Positions 44,178-56,506 of a stretch of DNA of 64,000 nt are shown here, piece after piece. This DNA comes from Paenibacillus sp. PL91. GTDB lineage: Bacteria; Bacillota; Bacilli; Paenibacillales; Paenibacillaceae. A program made the translations under genes and the position numbers. The first letter of the stretch is position 1. Each line of letters opens with the position of its first letter. Under the pieces are notes generated by a model. That model saw nothing but the letters and a program-made list of their open reading frames with translations. It was not told the DNA's origin and made no database searches. The stretch lies in NCBI RefSeq assembly GCF_012935325.2, contig NZ_JABBYG020000003.1, positions 372,001-436,000 on the forward strand, given 5' to 3'.

Positions 44178-44240
44178 ACTATAAATTAAGTAAAGCTGGT
44201 TTATCAACGTTTTATCAACATTCCATCAATGTTTTGTGAA
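44178..44240 (-). promoter_or_regulatory. Promoter with four 11-base phased repeats upstream of the PHP phosphatase
   Basis: On the minus strand the hexamers TTCACA (44235-44240), TTGATG (44224-44229), TTGATA (44213-44218) and TTGATA (44202-44207) start exactly 11 bases apart. The last serves as -35 for -10 TATAGT (44178-44183) with an 18-base spacer. The 6+5 phasing resembles PhoP boxes of Bacillus (TT-A/C/T-ACA with N5), although three repeats have G at the third position. Repeat phasing is observed; regulator identity is a guess. Confidence 0.5.
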
Positions 44241-44304
44241 AATTTCACACGGGTATCCTTATGCCCGGTAATGTGCAGTTTTCTTTAATACATGTTTAAT
44301 GTCA

Positions 44305-44350
44305 CAAAAAAGAACTGAATTCGCATCGTAAAATGCGAAGTTCAGTTCTC
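44305..44350 (-). terminator. Terminator of the DeoR-family regulator gene
   Basis: Stem AGAACTGAA..TCGCAT / ATGCGA..TTCAGTTCT followed by a T run (TTCTTTTTTG) on the minus strand. Confidence 0.8.
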
Positions 44351-44384
44351 TATTTTAATAAGACCGTATTAATGAGTAACTAGT

Positions 44385-45179
44385 CTACTCCGTTAACGGA
44401 GCTTCGATCCACTCAACCCCATTAGCCGCTAGATGCTCCGCCCAACCCTCTGGGCATGGACTGTCGGATATGACCGAGTCCACTTCCTCGAACGCTAACA
44501 TATGAGTGAACGAAATGACGCCAAGCTTGGAATGGTCTGCCAAAACGTAAACCTGCTCCGCAGTCTGCGCAAAAATGCGCGACATGGAAGCCTCATCCGG
44601 GTCGTAATCGCTGATGCCGCCGGATATCGAGATGCCGCCTGCCGATAAAAAGGCTTTGCTCACACGGAATTGCTGCATCGTCCTCTCGCAAATAGAACCG
44701 CTGATCGATTGCTGTTCCGGATTAAGCTCCCCGCCTAGCAAAATAATCTTTCCGCTAAATCTTCCTTGGTTGACGCCGTCCATCAGTCCCGTTGCCACAG
44801 AAACACTATTCGTCAGCACCGTCAGCCGCCTGCGGCCCGCAATCGCCTTGACCAGCTCGAGCGCCGTCGTGCCGACGTCAATCGCAATGGTATCTCCGTC
44901 TTCAATTAGCGCAGCCGCGCGGCGCCCGATAGCTTCTTTTTCTTTGACATATTTCAATTGCCTCTGCGTAAAGGGTGCCTCGGAGGTTTGGAATAACGGC
45001 TTTGTTGCTCCCCCGTATACGCGGCGCAGCAGCCCGTCCTTCTCCAGAACGTCCAAATCCCTTCGAATCGTTTCGGGCGATACGTTAAAGTGCTCCGCGA
45101 GCGGAACGACTCTGACCTTCCCTTCCGAGTTCAATAGATTAATAATCGTTTGCTTGCGCTCTTCCGCCAAAACCGACAC
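44385..45179 (-). CDS. DeoR-family transcriptional regulator
   Basis: This 264-residue repressor has the DeoR N-terminal helix-turn-helix (FNVSPETIRRDLDVLEKDGL, RVYGGATKP) and a C-terminal phospho-sugar sensing domain (DGDTIAIDVGTTALELVKAI, LADHSKLGV). It starts with GTG 45179 after GAGGTG. DeoR regulators usually sit beside the sugar operon they control, but here the neighbours are an AraC/beta-galactosidase pair and a phosphatase, so its target may lie elsewhere. Its effector is expected to be a phosphorylated sugar. Confidence 0.9.
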   Translation of the reverse strand: MSVLAEERKQTIINLLNSEGKVRVVPLAEHFNVSPETIRRDLDVLEKDGLLRRVYGGATKPLFQTSEAPFTQRQLKYVKEKEAIGRRAAALIEDGDTIAIDVGTTALELVKAIAGRRRLTVLTNSVSVATGLMDGVNQGRFSGKIILLGGELNPEQQSISGSICERTMQQFRVSKAFLSAGGISISGGISDYDPDEASMSRIFAQTAEQVYVLADHSKLGVISFTHMLAFEEVDSVISDSPCPEGWAEHLAANGVEWIEAPLTE

Positions 45180-45416
45180 TGCTACGCACCTCGTTTATCG
45201 ATTATTAGTTATAAATGTTGTGGATTAATGTGGATTTACTTTTTAATTTTATCGCACATCCAGACACGTTGTAAACTTATAAGAGCATTATTTACAATAA
45301 ATTCGGCTTGTTTTAACATCAAGAAAACAGAATACACATATGATCACTTTCAGTGAGTTTCTGTTTGATTTTGTTGTATTATCATATAATGGAGTGAGGC
45401 ATATGAGGATGTCTTT

Positions 45417-49426
<4,010 letters not shown>

Positions 49427-49432
49427 CAGTAA

Positions 49433-49477
49433 GAAAAAAGGACGGAGCAGCGTGATTTAGCCGCTCCGTCCTTTTTA
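49433..49477 (+). terminator. Terminator of the beta-galactosidase gene
   Basis: Stem AAAAAAGGACGGAGC / GCTCCGTCCTTTTTT about ten bases after the stop codon. Confidence 0.88.
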
Positions 49478-49560
49478 GCTCAGCAGATGCTTTCTCGAGC
49501 AAACTTTGGACATGCTCAAAAGATGCAGCTAAAGCTCATATGCGACACGAGCTGCAATAC

Positions 49561-49925
49561 GTCTATTTTCTAGACTTATTTCTTGAAAAGCGGCCAGTTT
49601 GCAAGATTTAGATCTACAATCTAGCTCTATTTTCTTAGAATAGGTGCGGTAAACGCCAGTTGGCGGGGTACGTACTGCATTAGGTCTATTTTGTAGACTT
49701 ATTTCTGGAAAAGCAGCTACTTCGCTAAAAATAGATCTACATTCTAGCTCTATTTTCTTAGAAAGGGTGCGGTAAACGCCAGTTGGCGGGGGTACGCACT
49801 GCATTAGGTCTATTTTGTAGACTTATTTCTATGATTGAGGCCAGTTTGCTATAAAATAGAGCTAGCTTCTAGCTCTATCTACATTAGAAGCGTCCGGCTT
49901 CAAATAATCGGCGGGGCTACTCGCT
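49561..49925. repeat. Tandem repeat of 123-124 bases, about three copies
   Basis: Each copy starts with the palindrome GTCTA-TTTTS-TAGAC (49561-49575, 49684-49698, 49808-49822). It goes on to an imperfect hairpin around ATAGATCTAC and TAGCTCTATTTTC, and ends with GGTGCGGTAAACGCCAG and TTGGCGGGG. Copies one and two are nearly identical. The third diverges but keeps a perfect hairpin ATAGAGCTAG/CTAGCTCTAT (49855-49877) and the GGCGGGG end. The rest of the 639-base gap around the array contains only two terminators. It is non-coding in my reading. Confidence 0.88.
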
Positions 49926-49979
49926 AAACGCTGAATCTAGGCAACGCGCATTGCTATTTGACTGTGCTGCAAAGGCCTG

Positions 49980-50020
49980 AAAAAAGAGCGGTCTCAAGGT
50001 TCATAACCTTTCGAGACCAC
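49980..50020 (-). terminator. Terminator of the GHL6-like hydrolase gene
   Basis: Stem GGTCTC..AAGGTT / AACCTT..GAGACC followed on the minus strand by GCTC and six T. Confidence 0.85.
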
Positions 50021-50065
50021 CCCTATGCATCATGCCTGAGACTTTCACAGCCTCAGCCATAAATA

Positions 50066-52063
50066 TTAAACTTTAAACTGAACCATCCGGTGGCTATGGA
50101 GATTAACCGAGATGCTCGTATAGCCTTCCTCGTCTTGCACAAAAGGAACATCAGCCATTTCCGGCAGCAGCCGCACTCCCTTTACAGCCTTGTCCAGCTT
50201 GACCCGAATTGAGATGTCACTTAAAGCCGGCACATCCTCGATAACCTGCGTGTCGCCGCGTAGAATAGGGACCGCGTACAGCAAATGCAGCACATAATCC
50301 GATTCGCCCGCAAGCCTCGTCAAGTTCACTTTTCCAGCGGAAGGCAGGCTTGTTGTCAAGATTGGCTCCGGCAGCAATTGCTTGATGATGTTCAAAAGCA
50401 AATCTTTGTACAGCTGCATGCCATGATTCCGATATAAACGGAACAAAGGCTGTGCGATATAGACGATATTTTCATGCTGAATGACTGCCGGATAGCCCGC
50501 TTCTTCCGCAGCAGGTGCATGAAGATGGGAGCAGAAATGTCCGTAGGTCCGGTTAAAGTAAGGTCTGTAAGAGTTCGCCAGCACCTCAGCCCCACCTACT
50601 GCAACTCGGTAACCTGACTCATAGTTAATAAATGGCGAGGATACAAGCCGATCCCCAAGCTGCTTCGACACTAAAGTATAATCGAGCTCCCACTCGGATT
50701 TCCCTTGGAACTCCGCGCCTACGGCAAGCGCGAATTCATCACGATCCGCCCTAAGACCGCTCTGCGCACTTAGAATGATTTTTCCTCCGCCTTCGGCATA
50801 GCGCTCCAGCTTTTGCTGCAACGCATCATTCAGACGAATCTGATCAGGCAAAATCAAAATGCGGTAAGCGGAGAAATCAGCTAGATCGTCGATCATATCG
50901 AATAAGTAATGGCCTTCCTCCAGCATCATGTAAGCACCCATATCGCTCGTTCTGCTGTCCTCCGCTCCATTAAGCGCGTTAGCTGAAAGAATGGCGATTT
51001 CAGCGATGCTCTCGGTATCGCGGCACCATTCCTCCTTCGCTTCGACATCCTCAAACGCTTCCCCAATAATCCGGTACGTTTCTTCATCCATGCGTCCGCT
51101 CGGGTGAAGCTGATCGCCGACGCAAATTCGGGCCCCGAAGGAAATCATCTGCTGGCACTCATAACGCAGCGCAGCCGGGCTTTTGAAGCCTCCGAACTCT
51201 CCCCACGACTTGTGGAACTTCCCGGTCATGCCGAGAAATTGAAAGTCCTGCTTGCGAATATACCGGACCATGCTTGTGAAATAATCGTACCCCCACCCGC
51301 CGGTAGGCAGCGATTCGATATCATAATGCGAATAATATTCATGATATTGCTTATCGCCCATTCTCTCCGTCGTGCAGTTATGATAAAGACGGGTCACCGG
51401 GTTGATCGACCAGATCAATTCCGATGTCGCCTTCAAATAGTTCAAATAAGTCTGTTTGGCAAGCTGCATGCGATGCTCTGGATTGTTCTCATCAAGCCCC
51501 TGCTCCTTCAGGCTGCTGCGGCAGCTTGCGCATAAGCAAGGATATTCGCCTACGATATCGTAGAAAATGCCGACAGGCTGGAACCGCTCCATGACCTCGC
51601 GAGTGTAGTCCAGTATATATTGAAGGTAGGGAGAATTTAGACAAAGCATATGCCAGCCATCCCAGCCGGTAGGAAGACTTGTCTCCTTAGTCGCTTTCGG
51701 CGGGCCGTATGGGTCGCCATCCTCCTTCACTACTACCCATTCGGGATGCTCTCTTGCGGCAAGCTCATTAAATCCGACCGTAATATAAATCGGCGCTTCA
51801 ATGTCGTTCTGCTTGCATGCCTCCAGCATTCTTGGCAGCAAATTCGTTTCCAAATGCGGATGCGGCTTGCCGACAGCCGTGTCATAGTAGCTCCAGCCGT
51901 GATGGCACATCGCAAAAACGTTCAACGTATCAATTTTCGCCTGCTTCAAGCTGGCAATGAACTGCCCCTCGTCAAAGTCTCTGCCTACGCCCGTAATATG
52001 CTCTGATGTATGAAAATCAAGATGAACCTGCCTAAATCCAATCGGTTTAAATCTTTTCTTCAT
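50066..52063 (-). CDS. GHL6/GH151-like glycoside hydrolase (putative alpha-L-fucosidase)
   Basis: This 665-residue cytosolic protein has an N-terminal barrel (FRQVHLDFHTSEHITGVG, NVFAMCHHGWSYYDTAVGKP, PVGIFYDIVGEYPCLCASC), followed by a beta-galactosidase trimerisation-like domain (MLEEGHYLFDMIDDLADFSA, RILILPDQIRLNDALQQKLE). This layout fits the GHL6 group that contains GH151 alpha-L-fucosidases. Fucosidase activity here is inference. The ATG at 52063 is eight bases from AGAGG; a GTG three codons earlier is less well placed. It follows the metallophosphoesterase gene at once and ends the block with its own terminator. Confidence 0.72.
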   Translation of the reverse strand: MKKRFKPIGFRQVHLDFHTSEHITGVGRDFDEGQFIASLKQAKIDTLNVFAMCHHGWSYYDTAVGKPHPHLETNLLPRMLEACKQNDIEAPIYITVGFNELAAREHPEWVVVKEDGDPYGPPKATKETSLPTGWDGWHMLCLNSPYLQYILDYTREVMERFQPVGIFYDIVGEYPCLCASCRSSLKEQGLDENNPEHRMQLAKQTYLNYLKATSELIWSINPVTRLYHNCTTERMGDKQYHEYYSHYDIESLPTGGWGYDYFTSMVRYIRKQDFQFLGMTGKFHKSWGEFGGFKSPAALRYECQQMISFGARICVGDQLHPSGRMDEETYRIIGEAFEDVEAKEEWCRDTESIAEIAILSANALNGAEDSRTSDMGAYMMLEEGHYLFDMIDDLADFSAYRILILPDQIRLNDALQQKLERYAEGGGKIILSAQSGLRADRDEFALAVGAEFQGKSEWELDYTLVSKQLGDRLVSSPFINYESGYRVAVGGAEVLANSYRPYFNRTYGHFCSHLHAPAAEEAGYPAVIQHENIVYIAQPLFRLYRNHGMQLYKDLLLNIIKQLLPEPILTTSLPSAGKVNLTRLAGESDYVLHLLYAVPILRGDTQVIEDVPALSDISIRVKLDKAVKGVRLLPEMADVPFVQDEEGYTSISVNLHSHRMVQFKV

Positions 52064-52075
52064 AAGATGCACCTC

Positions 52076-52993
52076 TTATTCTTCATGGTTGCTCATATCC
52101 ACTTGATCAGCCTGAACGATCCACGTATCGAAAGCCCGTTTTCCTTCCTCAAGTCGAATGACTCTGGCGCCCTTTGGCAGCTTTCCATAGCAATTATATC
52201 CGGTTGCCCGGCCGTAACAAAGACGGATTCCGTGCAAAGTGCCGCAATAATCATTGTCATGGTCATGGCCGACAAAAGTGCCAACCACATCGCCTGACTG
52301 TACCATCGCCCCGAACAAGCCTGTGTTTACCTTTGGACACTCCACATTTTCCTCACGGGTGCCCGTCACCTGCTCCCCGTTCCACGCCGCATCGTATTCC
52401 GGAATCGGAATATGGAAAAAAGCCAGCGATGGAAGCGGACCGCCGTTTTGAGCGGTAAGCTTCTTCGATTGCTCTGTATACCACCCGATTTGATCCGGGT
52501 GAATCCAAGCATAGCCGCCAATCGGTTCCGGAGCATTGATGCCGGAGTCGAAGAAATAAAGCGCTGCCTTATCCTCGGTTCCACTCGCGCTCATGACTTT
52601 TAACATAAAATTGCCTATCCCATTGATGTCCTCGGGTCCAGCCTCAGTAAGGCAATTATCATCCTCTTGCTGAATAGCCAGAAGCTCCTCTCTCGATACT
52701 TCACCTTCAGCATCGTGGTTGCCGAACACGGCAGCCCAGGGAACTCCGGATTCAACAACGGGAGCAATAGCTCTGCGAAAGGATGCCTTTGGATCGGCAA
52801 CGCCGTTGCTCCAAATCATATCGCCCGTTAACACGACGAGATCAGGCTTTTGCGCTGCAATCATGCTGCGAACCAAAGCTGTCGTTCGCTCGTCATCCTC
52901 CCGCTCTTCCTCTTTGCCGTCTCCAAGATGCATATCCGTAAACTGTAAAATATTAAAAGTGCCGTCTTGACGAAATTTCAAACCTGCAGCCAT
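52076..52993 (-). CDS. Dcr2-like metallophosphoesterase
   Basis: This 305-residue calcineurin-type phosphoesterase has no signal peptide. All metal-site motifs are present: ILQFTDMHLGDG, VVLTGDMIWSNG, AVFGNHDAEGE and FVGHDHDNDYCG. It resembles the Dcr2/purple-acid-phosphatase-like branch. The substrate is unknown; a phosphorylated sugar, inositol or diester are possible given the iol neighbours. The ATG at 52993 is seven bases after GGAGGG. It lies 109 bases after iolB and three codons' length before the GHL6-like gene. Confidence 0.85.
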   Translation of the reverse strand: MAAGLKFRQDGTFNILQFTDMHLGDGKEEEREDDERTTALVRSMIAAQKPDLVVLTGDMIWSNGVADPKASFRRAIAPVVESGVPWAAVFGNHDAEGEVSREELLAIQQEDDNCLTEAGPEDINGIGNFMLKVMSASGTEDKAALYFFDSGINAPEPIGGYAWIHPDQIGWYTEQSKKLTAQNGGPLPSLAFFHIPIPEYDAAWNGEQVTGTREENVECPKVNTGLFGAMVQSGDVVGTFVGHDHDNDYCGTLHGIRLCYGRATGYNCYGKLPKGARVIRLEEGKRAFDTWIVQADQVDMSNHEE

Positions 52994-53102
52994 ACGTATT
53001 CCCTCCAATGAGCTTGAGCGGTCAAATTACTTGATGCTAAAGCAATGCTTGCTGGGCAAGCTTCTCCGATACTCATAATCCGAGACCTCGCATGCTGTCA
53101 TC

Positions 53103-53915
53103 TTAAGGTTTCGTCATGATCCATTCATGGTCCTTGTCGTTATGAAACTTCCAGATGCGGGTCGGGCCAGCCATGACATTCAAATAATAACAATCATAGC
53201 CCGGAGGCGCGGATACGGGGTGATAGCCGCGCGGAACCATTACAGCTTGCCCGTTCTTCACAACCAGCGTTTCGTCGAGCGAGCGGTCGTCGGTATAGAC
53301 CCGCTGCATAGCAAACCCCTGCTCCGGCTGTATCCGGAAATAATAGGTTTCCTCAAGAAGCGACTCCGCAGGAAGATTATCTTGATCGTGCTTATGCGGC
53401 GGGTAGCTCGACCAATGGCCGTTCGGCGTAAACACCTCGACAACGAGCAAACTGTCCGCAGGCTCCTGCTCTGGTAAAATATTATGAATGCGCCGCTCGA
53501 TGTTTCCATAGCCGCGCGTTTCGGTACCGACCTGTGCAGGCGCAATCAGCCTCGCCTTGTGGCTTCCGTACCCTGGTGCGGAGCATACGGCCACTTCAAG
53601 CTCGGTGAGCGCATGAATACGATAGCTATCTCCGCTTGGGACATACACGGAATAAGGAGGGATTTGCTCGAAAACATTCATCCGCTCGCCAATTTCCCGC
53701 CATTCCTGCTCGGCGGTTATGACATCTGCTTTTCCGCTAAGCAGCACGAGACATACTTCTTTATCCGCCGTTTCCCGGTGTAAGTCTTGCCCTTTCGAGA
53801 GACGGATCACTTCAAAGCCGACATATTGCCAACTGGCCGATTCCGGCGTAATTCGCATGACGCTTCCTTCGCGATCCGGTTCAGCCGATGGAGCTACGAT
53901 TAGTTTGGACATCAT
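53103..53915 (-). CDS. iolB: 5-deoxy-glucuronate isomerase
   Basis: This 270-residue bicupin enzyme converts 5-deoxy-D-glucuronate to 2-deoxy-5-keto-D-gluconate in myo-inositol catabolism. Family motifs are HNILPEQEPADSLLVVEVFT, GHWSSYPPHKHD (metal-binding histidines), EETYYFRIQPEQGF and VPRGYHPVSAPPGYDCYYLN. GGAGG lies six bases before the ATG. It follows iolA by 53 bases in the same direction. Full length for the family. Confidence 0.95.
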   Translation of the reverse strand: MMSKLIVAPSAEPDREGSVMRITPESASWQYVGFEVIRLSKGQDLHRETADKEVCLVLLSGKADVITAEQEWREIGERMNVFEQIPPYSVYVPSGDSYRIHALTELEVAVCSAPGYGSHKARLIAPAQVGTETRGYGNIERRIHNILPEQEPADSLLVVEVFTPNGHWSSYPPHKHDQDNLPAESLLEETYYFRIQPEQGFAMQRVYTDDRSLDETLVVKNGQAVMVPRGYHPVSAPPGYDCYYLNVMAGPTRIWKFHNDKDHEWIMTKP

Positions 53916-53968
53916 ATCTTTCCTCCTTTAAGCTTTGCCTGCCGGAGCTGCGAAGCAGTCTCCGCCTC

Positions 53969-55414
53969 CTACCAACGAGTCGTCAACATTTTTTTGCGCG
54001 TATAGAACTCAACGCCGTCGGTGCCGTTGGCATGAAGGTCGCCGTAAAACGACTTTTTCCAGCCGGAGAATGGGAAGAATGCCATCGGAGCAGGAACGCC
54101 AAGGTTAACGCCCAGCATGCCGGCTTCAATCGTCTCGCGGAATTGACGCACATAACCTCCGCTTTTCGTGAACAGGCATGCGCCGTTTGCAAAATCCGAT
54201 GCGTTAGAAAGCTCAATCGCTTCTTCAAGCGTATCCACTCTCACAATAGAGAGCACGGGAGCAAAAATCTCGTCCTCCCAAATTTTCATTCCGCCTTTAA
54301 CGTTATCAAAAATCGTCGGACCGACGAAGTAGCCTTTGCCCTCGCATGCCGCATCTTTGCGTCCGTCTCGCAGAAGAATCGCGCCCTCGTTCTCTCCGAT
54401 CTCGATATACTTAAGGGTACGCTCCTTATGAGGACCCCGAATGACCGGACCTAAGAAAATACCATCCTCCGCACCGTTGCCGATCGTGATGCGGTCTGCC
54501 GCTTCCATCAGTTTGCTGACGAGCGTATCGCCTACCTCGCCGACGGCTACTACGACGGAGCACGCCATGCAGCGTTCGCCCGCGGAGCCGAAAGCGGCGT
54601 TAATAATTTCTTTGACCGTTACATCCATGTCAGCATCCGGCATGACGATAGAATGGTTTTTGGCGCCAGCAAGCGCTTGAACGCGTTTGCCATGAGCGGT
54701 TCCGGTTTTGTAGACATACTCCGCTACAGGCTGCGAGCCGACGAAGGAAATCGCAATGACGTCCTTATGCTCAAGCATCCCATTAACGACATCATGCGCG
54801 CCATGTACGATGTTGAACACACCATCCGGCAGGCCAGCTTCTTTAAACAGCTCCGCAAGGCGGTTGGCGAGCAGAGGCGTGCGCTCCGATGGCTTTAACA
54901 CAAAGGTGTTGCCGCAAGCGATTGCAAGCGGGAACATCCAGCAAGGCACCATCATTGGGAAGTTGAACGGTGTAATCCCTACGACAACTCCGATCGGATA
55001 CCGGTACATCGCGGATTCCAAATTGGAAGCGATATCCGGAAGCTGCTTGCCCATCATAAGCGTAGGAGCTCCGGCCGCAAATTCGACGCATTCAATGCCG
55101 CGCTGCACTTCGCCGTAAGCCTCGTTGTAGCTTTTTCCGTTCTCCAGCGTGACAAGCCGCGCTAATTCTCCCCAGTTCTCCACGAGCAGCTGCTGGTATT
55201 TAAAAAGAATGCGGGCACGGCGCGGAACCGGCGTGCGGCTCCACGTTTTGAACGCTTCCTTAGCCGTTTGAACCGCCAAATCTACGTCCTCGCGCGTAGA
55301 AAGCGGAACAAGCCCCAGCACCTCTTCCGTTGCGGGATTATATACTTCTTCGGTTGTAGTCGATGTGGACGGAACCCATGCTCCGCCAATCCAGTTATTC
55401 AGTACTTGCGCCAT
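53969..55414 (-). CDS. iolA: Methylmalonate-semialdehyde dehydrogenase (CoA-acylating)
   Basis: This 481-residue member of the aldehyde dehydrogenase superfamily converts malonate semialdehyde, the inositol-pathway end product, to acetyl-CoA and CO2. The NAD-binding loop and catalytic Cys282 in [11 protein letters not shown] are typical of MmsA/IolA, as are [20 protein letters not shown] and [12 protein letters not shown]. It lies between iolC and iolB, matching the biochemical set of the iol operon. Full length. Confidence 0.93.
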   Translation of the reverse strand: MAQVLNNWIGGAWVPSTSTTTEEVYNPATEEVLGLVPLSTREDVDLAVQTAKEAFKTWSRTPVPRRARILFKYQQLLVENWGELARLVTLENGKSYNEAYGEVQRGIECVEFAAGAPTLMMGKQLPDIASNLESAMYRYPIGVVVGITPFNFPMMVPCWMFPLAIACGNTFVLKPSERTPLLANRLAELFKEAGLPDGVFNIVHGAHDVVNGMLEHKDVIAISFVGSQPVAEYVYKTGTAHGKRVQALAGAKNHSIVMPDADMDVTVKEIINAAFGSAGERCMACSVVVAVGEVGDTLVSKLMEAADRITIGNGAEDGIFLGPVIRGPHKERTLKYIEIGENEGAILLRDGRKDAACEGKGYFVGPTIFDNVKGGMKIWEDEIFAPVLSIVRVDTLEEAIELSNASDFANGACLFTKSGGYVRQFRETIEAGMLGVNLGVPAPMAFFPFSGWKKSFYGDLHANGTDGVEFYTRKKMLTTRW

Positions 55415-55445
55415 TATCGTTTGCCCCTTTCAAATCTGTCGGTAT

Positions 55446-56456
55446 CTATGAGATCGTTATTTTGCCATTGCTGCAGTCTTCGATATATTGCTGGACCTCA
55501 GCGAAAGTCGGCATCGCATCGGAGCAGCTGTGGCTCGAAATGACGATACAGGCCGAAGCGCTTCCGAATTCCATGCTTTTCGCAAGCGTCCAGCCTTCCA
55601 TAATGCCATATAGAAAACCAGCCGCGTAAGAGTCTCCCGCTCCGAAGGTTTTGACGACCTTCGCCGGAAAGCTCTTCGCGCGATGCGCCGTGCCATCAGC
55701 CGTGTAGGCGATGGAGCCTTCCTTGCCGTGCTTGATGATGACGATTTTAGCTGAGTAATCGAACCATTTGGATGCGGTAAAATGATCGCTGTGATCCGGA
55801 TTTTGCTCGAAAGCCTCCATCATATCGAACTCTTCGCGCGTGCCCAGTATGATGTCGCACTTTTCTGCGGCTAGATTGTAATAGACAGCCGTTTCTTCTT
55901 TGGACGTCCATGTATAAGGCCGATAATCGAGGTCAAACGCGATGACGGTCTGATGCTTTTTGGCATAGTGCAGCGCTTGAAAGACCGCTTCCCGCGAAGG
56001 GCTCTTGGCGAGTGCCGTCCCGGATATTAGAAGCATTTTCGACTCGGCGATCAATTGCTCGCTTACCTCTCCTGCCGCAAGCTTAAGATCGGCGACGTTG
56101 TCTCGATACATAAGGATGCTGCAATCGGCCGGGCTCTTTATTTCCGTAAAAGCAAGACCGGTCACCGCGCCGGTGCTGTCGGTCAAGACGTTTGATGTGT
56201 CGATGCCGCCCCGGTTCAAATAATCGGTGATGAAGCGTCCCATTTGATCGTTCGCGACTTTGCCGATAAACGCGGTTTTTCGGCCGAGGCGAGACATCCC
56301 GATCGCGATGTTGGCGGGGGAGCCGCCGACATACTTGGTGAACGTCATCGTTTCTTCCATCGGACGGTTAATTTCGTTCGCATTCAAATCGATGCATAGC
56401 CTGCCGATAGCGGTAAAGTCAAACTTTTTATGTTGAGAAAAAGATAAATAAGTCAT
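55446..56456 (-). CDS. iolC: 5-dehydro-2-deoxygluconokinase
   Basis: This PfkB-family sugar kinase has about 336 residues and phosphorylates 2-deoxy-5-keto-gluconate. Family features are GRLCIDLNANEINRPMEETM near the N-terminus, GGSPANIAIGMSRLGRKTAF, and the C-terminal FGAGDSYAAGFLYG with catalytic Asp275. The start is at ATG 56456, eight bases after AGGGAG; the frame open to 56492 begins 12 codons earlier without a site. It is 50 bases after iolD and 31 before iolA. Confidence 0.94.
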   Translation of the reverse strand: MTYLSFSQHKKFDFTAIGRLCIDLNANEINRPMEETMTFTKYVGGSPANIAIGMSRLGRKTAFIGKVANDQMGRFITDYLNRGGIDTSNVLTDSTGAVTGLAFTEIKSPADCSILMYRDNVADLKLAAGEVSEQLIAESKMLLISGTALAKSPSREAVFQALHYAKKHQTVIAFDLDYRPYTWTSKEETAVYYNLAAEKCDIILGTREEFDMMEAFEQNPDHSDHFTASKWFDYSAKIVIIKHGKEGSIAYTADGTAHRAKSFPAKVVKTFGAGDSYAAGFLYGIMEGWTLAKSMEFGSASACIVISSHSCSDAMPTFAEVQQYIEDCSNGKITIS

Positions 56457-56506
56457 TGTGTGAGCTCCCTGCTTTCTTTGGACTTTAGACAATCCGCGAT
56501 CAGGCG

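Noticed and set aside
44202..44229. DnaA-box-like TTATCAACA repeats
   Set aside because: They differ from TTATCCACA at a key base, and the 11-base phasing with a downstream promoter fits a regulator array better; no dnaA or replication genes are near.
49529..49804. Minus-strand 91-codon frame over the 123-base repeat
   Set aside because: It follows the repeat phase, has no ribosome binding site and no hydrophobic or domain features.
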